64,000 nt of DNA, taken from positions 1,178,001 to 1,242,000 of the forward strand of contig NZ_CP038799.1 in assembly GCF_012223425.1 (NCBI RefSeq), read 5' to 3'. The DNA comes from Mycolicibacterium frederiksbergense. Its GTDB lineage: Bacteria; Actinomycetota; Actinomycetes; Mycobacteriales; Mycobacteriaceae. The number at the start of each line of letters is the position of its first letter. Within the stretch, counting starts at the first letter, position 1. The position numbers and the translations under genes are program-made. Below, in pieces: positions 61,291 to 64,000 of this stretch. Under the pieces are notes generated by a model that was not told where the DNA came from, did not search any database, and saw only the letters and a program-made list of their open reading frames with translations.

Positions 61291-62154
61291 GGTACGTAGA
61301 TCGCGCGTCACATGGATGCGCGCGGCCAGCTGATCATCGGGCGGATAATCCACCCCCACCAGCGTCAGCCCACGAGCCGGTGCCGCGGCGAAATCGCTGG
61401 AGCGCTTCGTCGCGTCGAGCAGCGACGCGCACCACGCCGGCTCCCGGCGTCCCTCCCCCACGGCCAGCAGGGCACCCACCAGTGACCGCACCATCGACCA
61501 GCAGAACGCGTCGGCGCTGACATGGGCGGTGAGCAGGTCGCCGTCTCGTGTCCAGTCCAGGCGCTGCATCTCACGGATCGTGGTGGCGCCGTCGCGGTGC
61601 TTACAGAAGGCGGCGAAGTCGTGCAGTCCGATCAGGTGGCGCGACGCTGCCGACATGGCGTCCACATCGAGCGGGCGTGGCCATGGCGTGACGAAACGGG
61701 CCTGCTGCGGGGTGGCTCCGTATGGTGCTGTGGCCAGGCGGTATTCGTAGTGTCTGCGCAGCGCGGAGAACCGCGCGTCGAAGCCGGCCGGGGCGCGCAC
61801 GATGCTGAGCACCCGGGCGTCTTCGGGCACGAACCGTGCGAGACGTCTTGTCAGCGGCAGGAATTCGGGTTCCCCAGCAGGCCGCGCGCTGCGCGGGTAG
61901 GCATGCCCCAGCGCATCCTCGGGGATGTCGACATGCGCCACTTGGCCGGTGGCGTGCACACCGGCGTCGGTACGTCCGGCCGCCCGCAGGATCACCGGGG
62001 TGCGAAACACCGTCGACAGCGCGTCCTCGAGGACCCCGGCGACGGTGCGCTGCCCCTCCTGGGTGGCCCAGCCGGCGAACTCGGAGCCGTCGTAGGCGAT
62101 ATCCAAGCGCAAACGAACGAGCCCGCCACCGGAGTCGATGGCGGGCTCGTTCAT
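61285..62154 (-). CDS. truA: tRNA pseudouridine(38-40) synthase
   Basis: 289-aa enzyme isomerising uridines 38-40 in the tRNA anticodon arm. [19 protein letters not shown] opens the fold, and the catalytic Asp is in [24 protein letters not shown] and the later [15 protein letters not shown] are conserved. ATG 62154 lies 7 bp after the rplQ stop; the frame is open upstream only as antisense of rplQ. Orthologous to Rv3455c, same order. Confidence 0.96.
   Translation of the reverse strand: MNEPAIDSGGGLVRLRLDIAYDGSEFAGWATQEGQRTVAGVLEDALSTVFRTPVILRAAGRTDAGVHATGQVAHVDIPEDALGHAYPRSARPAGEPEFLPLTRRLARFVPEDARVLSIVRAPAGFDARFSALRRHYEYRLATAPYGATPQQARFVTPWPRPLDVDAMSAASRHLIGLHDFAAFCKHRDGATTIREMQRLDWTRDGDLLTAHVSADAFCWSMVRSLVGALLAVGEGRREPAWCASLLDATKRSSDFAAAPARGLTLVGVDYPPDDQLAARIHVTRDLRTL
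62115..62152 (-). promoter_or_regulatory. 13-bp hairpin at the truA start
   Basis: GAACGAGCCCGCC (62115-62127) and its exact complement (62140-62152) flank a 12-nt loop. On the mRNA the stem begins at the third base of the truA start codon and spans about the first 13 codons. It could attenuate transcription from the ribosomal operon or restrict truA translation. Function is inferred. Confidence 0.45.
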
Positions 62155-62161
62155 TGCATTG

Positions 62162-62734
62162 CTACTTGGCGTCGTCGGCCTTGTCCTCGGCCTTGTCCTC
62201 GGTGGCCTCCTCGGCGACGGCCTCTTCGGCCGGAGCTTCGGTGGTCTCCTCGGCAGCCTCGTCGGCCGTCGGGCCTTCGGTGGCCTCGGGCTCGACAGCG
62301 GCCTGCGGGGCAGCGGCAGCCGCGACCTTCTGCGAGGCGTCCGCGCGGCGAGCGCGATTGGCCTCAGAGGTAGCAGTCTTCTCCCGGACCAGCTCGATGA
62401 CGGCCATCGGGGCGTTGTCGCCCTTGCGTGCCTCCACCTTGATGATCCGGGTGTAGCCACCCTCGCGATCGGCGAAGAAGGGACCGATCTCGGCGAACAG
62501 GGTGTGCACCACATCCTTGTCGCGGATCTTCTTCATCACCTCACGCCGGTTGTGCAGCGTGCCCTTCTTGGCGTGGGTGATCAGCTTCTCCGCGTACGGA
62601 CGCAACGCCCGTGCTTTCGGCTCGGTCGTCTTGATGCGGCCGTGCTCGAAGAGCGAGGTGGCCAGGTTGGCCAGCAGCGCGGCCTGGTGCGAGGACGACC
62701 CGCCGAGGCGAGGACCCTTGGTGGGCTTGGGCAT
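62162..62734 (-). CDS. rplQ: 50S ribosomal protein L17
   Basis: 190-aa L17. The conserved core [20 protein letters not shown] to about residue 118 includes [18 protein letters not shown]. The C-terminal 70 residues are a low-complexity Ala/Glu tail, common in actinobacterial L17. Follows rpoA, preceding truA, as Rv3456c. Confidence 0.97.
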   Translation of the reverse strand: MPKPTKGPRLGGSSSHQAALLANLATSLFEHGRIKTTEPKARALRPYAEKLITHAKKGTLHNRREVMKKIRDKDVVHTLFAEIGPFFADREGGYTRIIKVEARKGDNAPMAVIELVREKTATSEANRARRADASQKVAAAAAPQAAVEPEATEGPTADEAAEETTEAPAEEAVAEEATEDKAEDKADDAK

Positions 62735-62807
62735 TGCGACTATCTCCTATGTGGGGCCGGCCCCCGTATCAGGTAGGGCCGGGACGGACTTGGGCGGAAT
62801 GCCCTGT

Positions 62808-63866
<1,059 letters not shown>

Positions 63867-63906
63867 CTATCTCCTTCTCGGCACCCGCTATTTGATGCCG
63901 TCTGGG

Positions 63907-63933
63907 CGTCCCAGGCCACCGTGGCCTGGGACG
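63907..63933 (-). other. Hairpin between rpsD and rpoA
   Basis: CGTCCCAGGCC (63907-63917) pairs with GGCCTGGGACG (63923-63933) around a 5-nt loop. There is no U-tract and the operon continues, so this is more likely an mRNA processing or attenuation element than a full terminator. Confidence 0.4.
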
Positions 63934-63942
63934 GTCACTCGT

Positions 63943-64000
63943 CTACTTCGAGTAGAACTCGACGATGAGCTGCTCGGTGAGCGGCACCTGGATCTGTGCC
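63943..64000 (-). CDS. rpsD: 30S ribosomal protein S4, C-terminal end only
   Basis: Only the last 18 codons and the stop (TAG at 63945-63943) are in the window. The residues QIQVPLTEQLIVEFYSK are the canonical S4 C-terminus. The position upstream of rpoA agrees with Rv3458c-Rv3457c. Confidence 0.93.
   Translation of the reverse strand, partial: AQIQVPLTEQLIVEFYSK

Overview
This window is high-GC chromosomal DNA from a fast-growing mycobacterium (Mycolicibacterium type). The conserved gene order matches the Mycobacterium tuberculosis segment from gadB (Rv3432c) to rpsD (Rv3458c): gadB, nnr, glmS, an Rv3438-like gene, an Rv3439c/Rv3440c-like pair, glmM, rpsI-rplM, the ESX-4 type VII secretion locus (esxT, esxU, Rv3446c-like, eccC4, eccD4, mycP4, eccB4), cutinases, truA, rplQ, rpoA and rpsD. 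These assignments rest on recognised protein sequence and order; no database search was run.

Accessory DNA is inserted into this backbone at several points. (1) Between nnr and glmS (about 2.5-12.6 kb) lie two alpha/beta hydrolases, a mannitol-type PTS module (zinc dehydrogenase, EIICBA, DeoR regulator), a 13E12/DUF222 HNH protein with a LexA-type SOS box, and a cyanase-FNT channel operon facing a PAS-AraC regulator. (2) Between glmS and the Rv3440c-like gene lie an AbrB protein, hydrolases, an F420-type oxidoreductase and a DEAD-box helicase. (3) Between rplM and esxT, which are adjacent in M. tuberculosis, lies an insert of about 22 kb (24.6-47.0 kb).

The 22-kb insert is a dense cobalamin-dependent carbon module. 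It encodes ethanolamine uptake and ammonia-lyase (eat, eutB, eutC) and a B12-dependent diol/glycerol dehydratase with its reactivase. It also carries cofactor genes: bluB (frameshifted here), a SUMT/CobA, a CobC-type phosphatase and a PduO-type adenosyltransferase. Around these are a glycerol facilitator, a GlcG/HbpS protein, glycerol kinase, a nucleosidase able in principle to remove 5'-deoxyadenosine, a DUF779 protein and an aldehyde dehydrogenase. No microcompartment shell genes are present.

The most striking signal is a direct repeat, TGCAAC-N5-TGCAAC, found upstream of three transcription units of this insert: the dehydratase operon, the regulator-bluB-cobA-cobC operon, and the aldehyde dehydrogenase-DUF779-glpK-nucleosidase operon. 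In all three it has the same orientation relative to the gene, the same 11-bp period, and lies exactly 11 nt before a -10-like hexamer. This geometry resembles SARP/OmpR-type activation. A GAF-domain regulator at 45.7-47.0 kb has a C-terminal SARP/OmpR-like winged helix and is a natural candidate for the binding protein.

Other notable signals: four tandem cutinase genes, each preceded by a -10-like hexamer 5-7 nt from a GTG (leaderless initiation); a leaderless promoter with a 14-bp perfect palindrome before the F420-type oxidoreductase; a 19-bp perfect inverted repeat between convergent genes; and several terminator hairpins.
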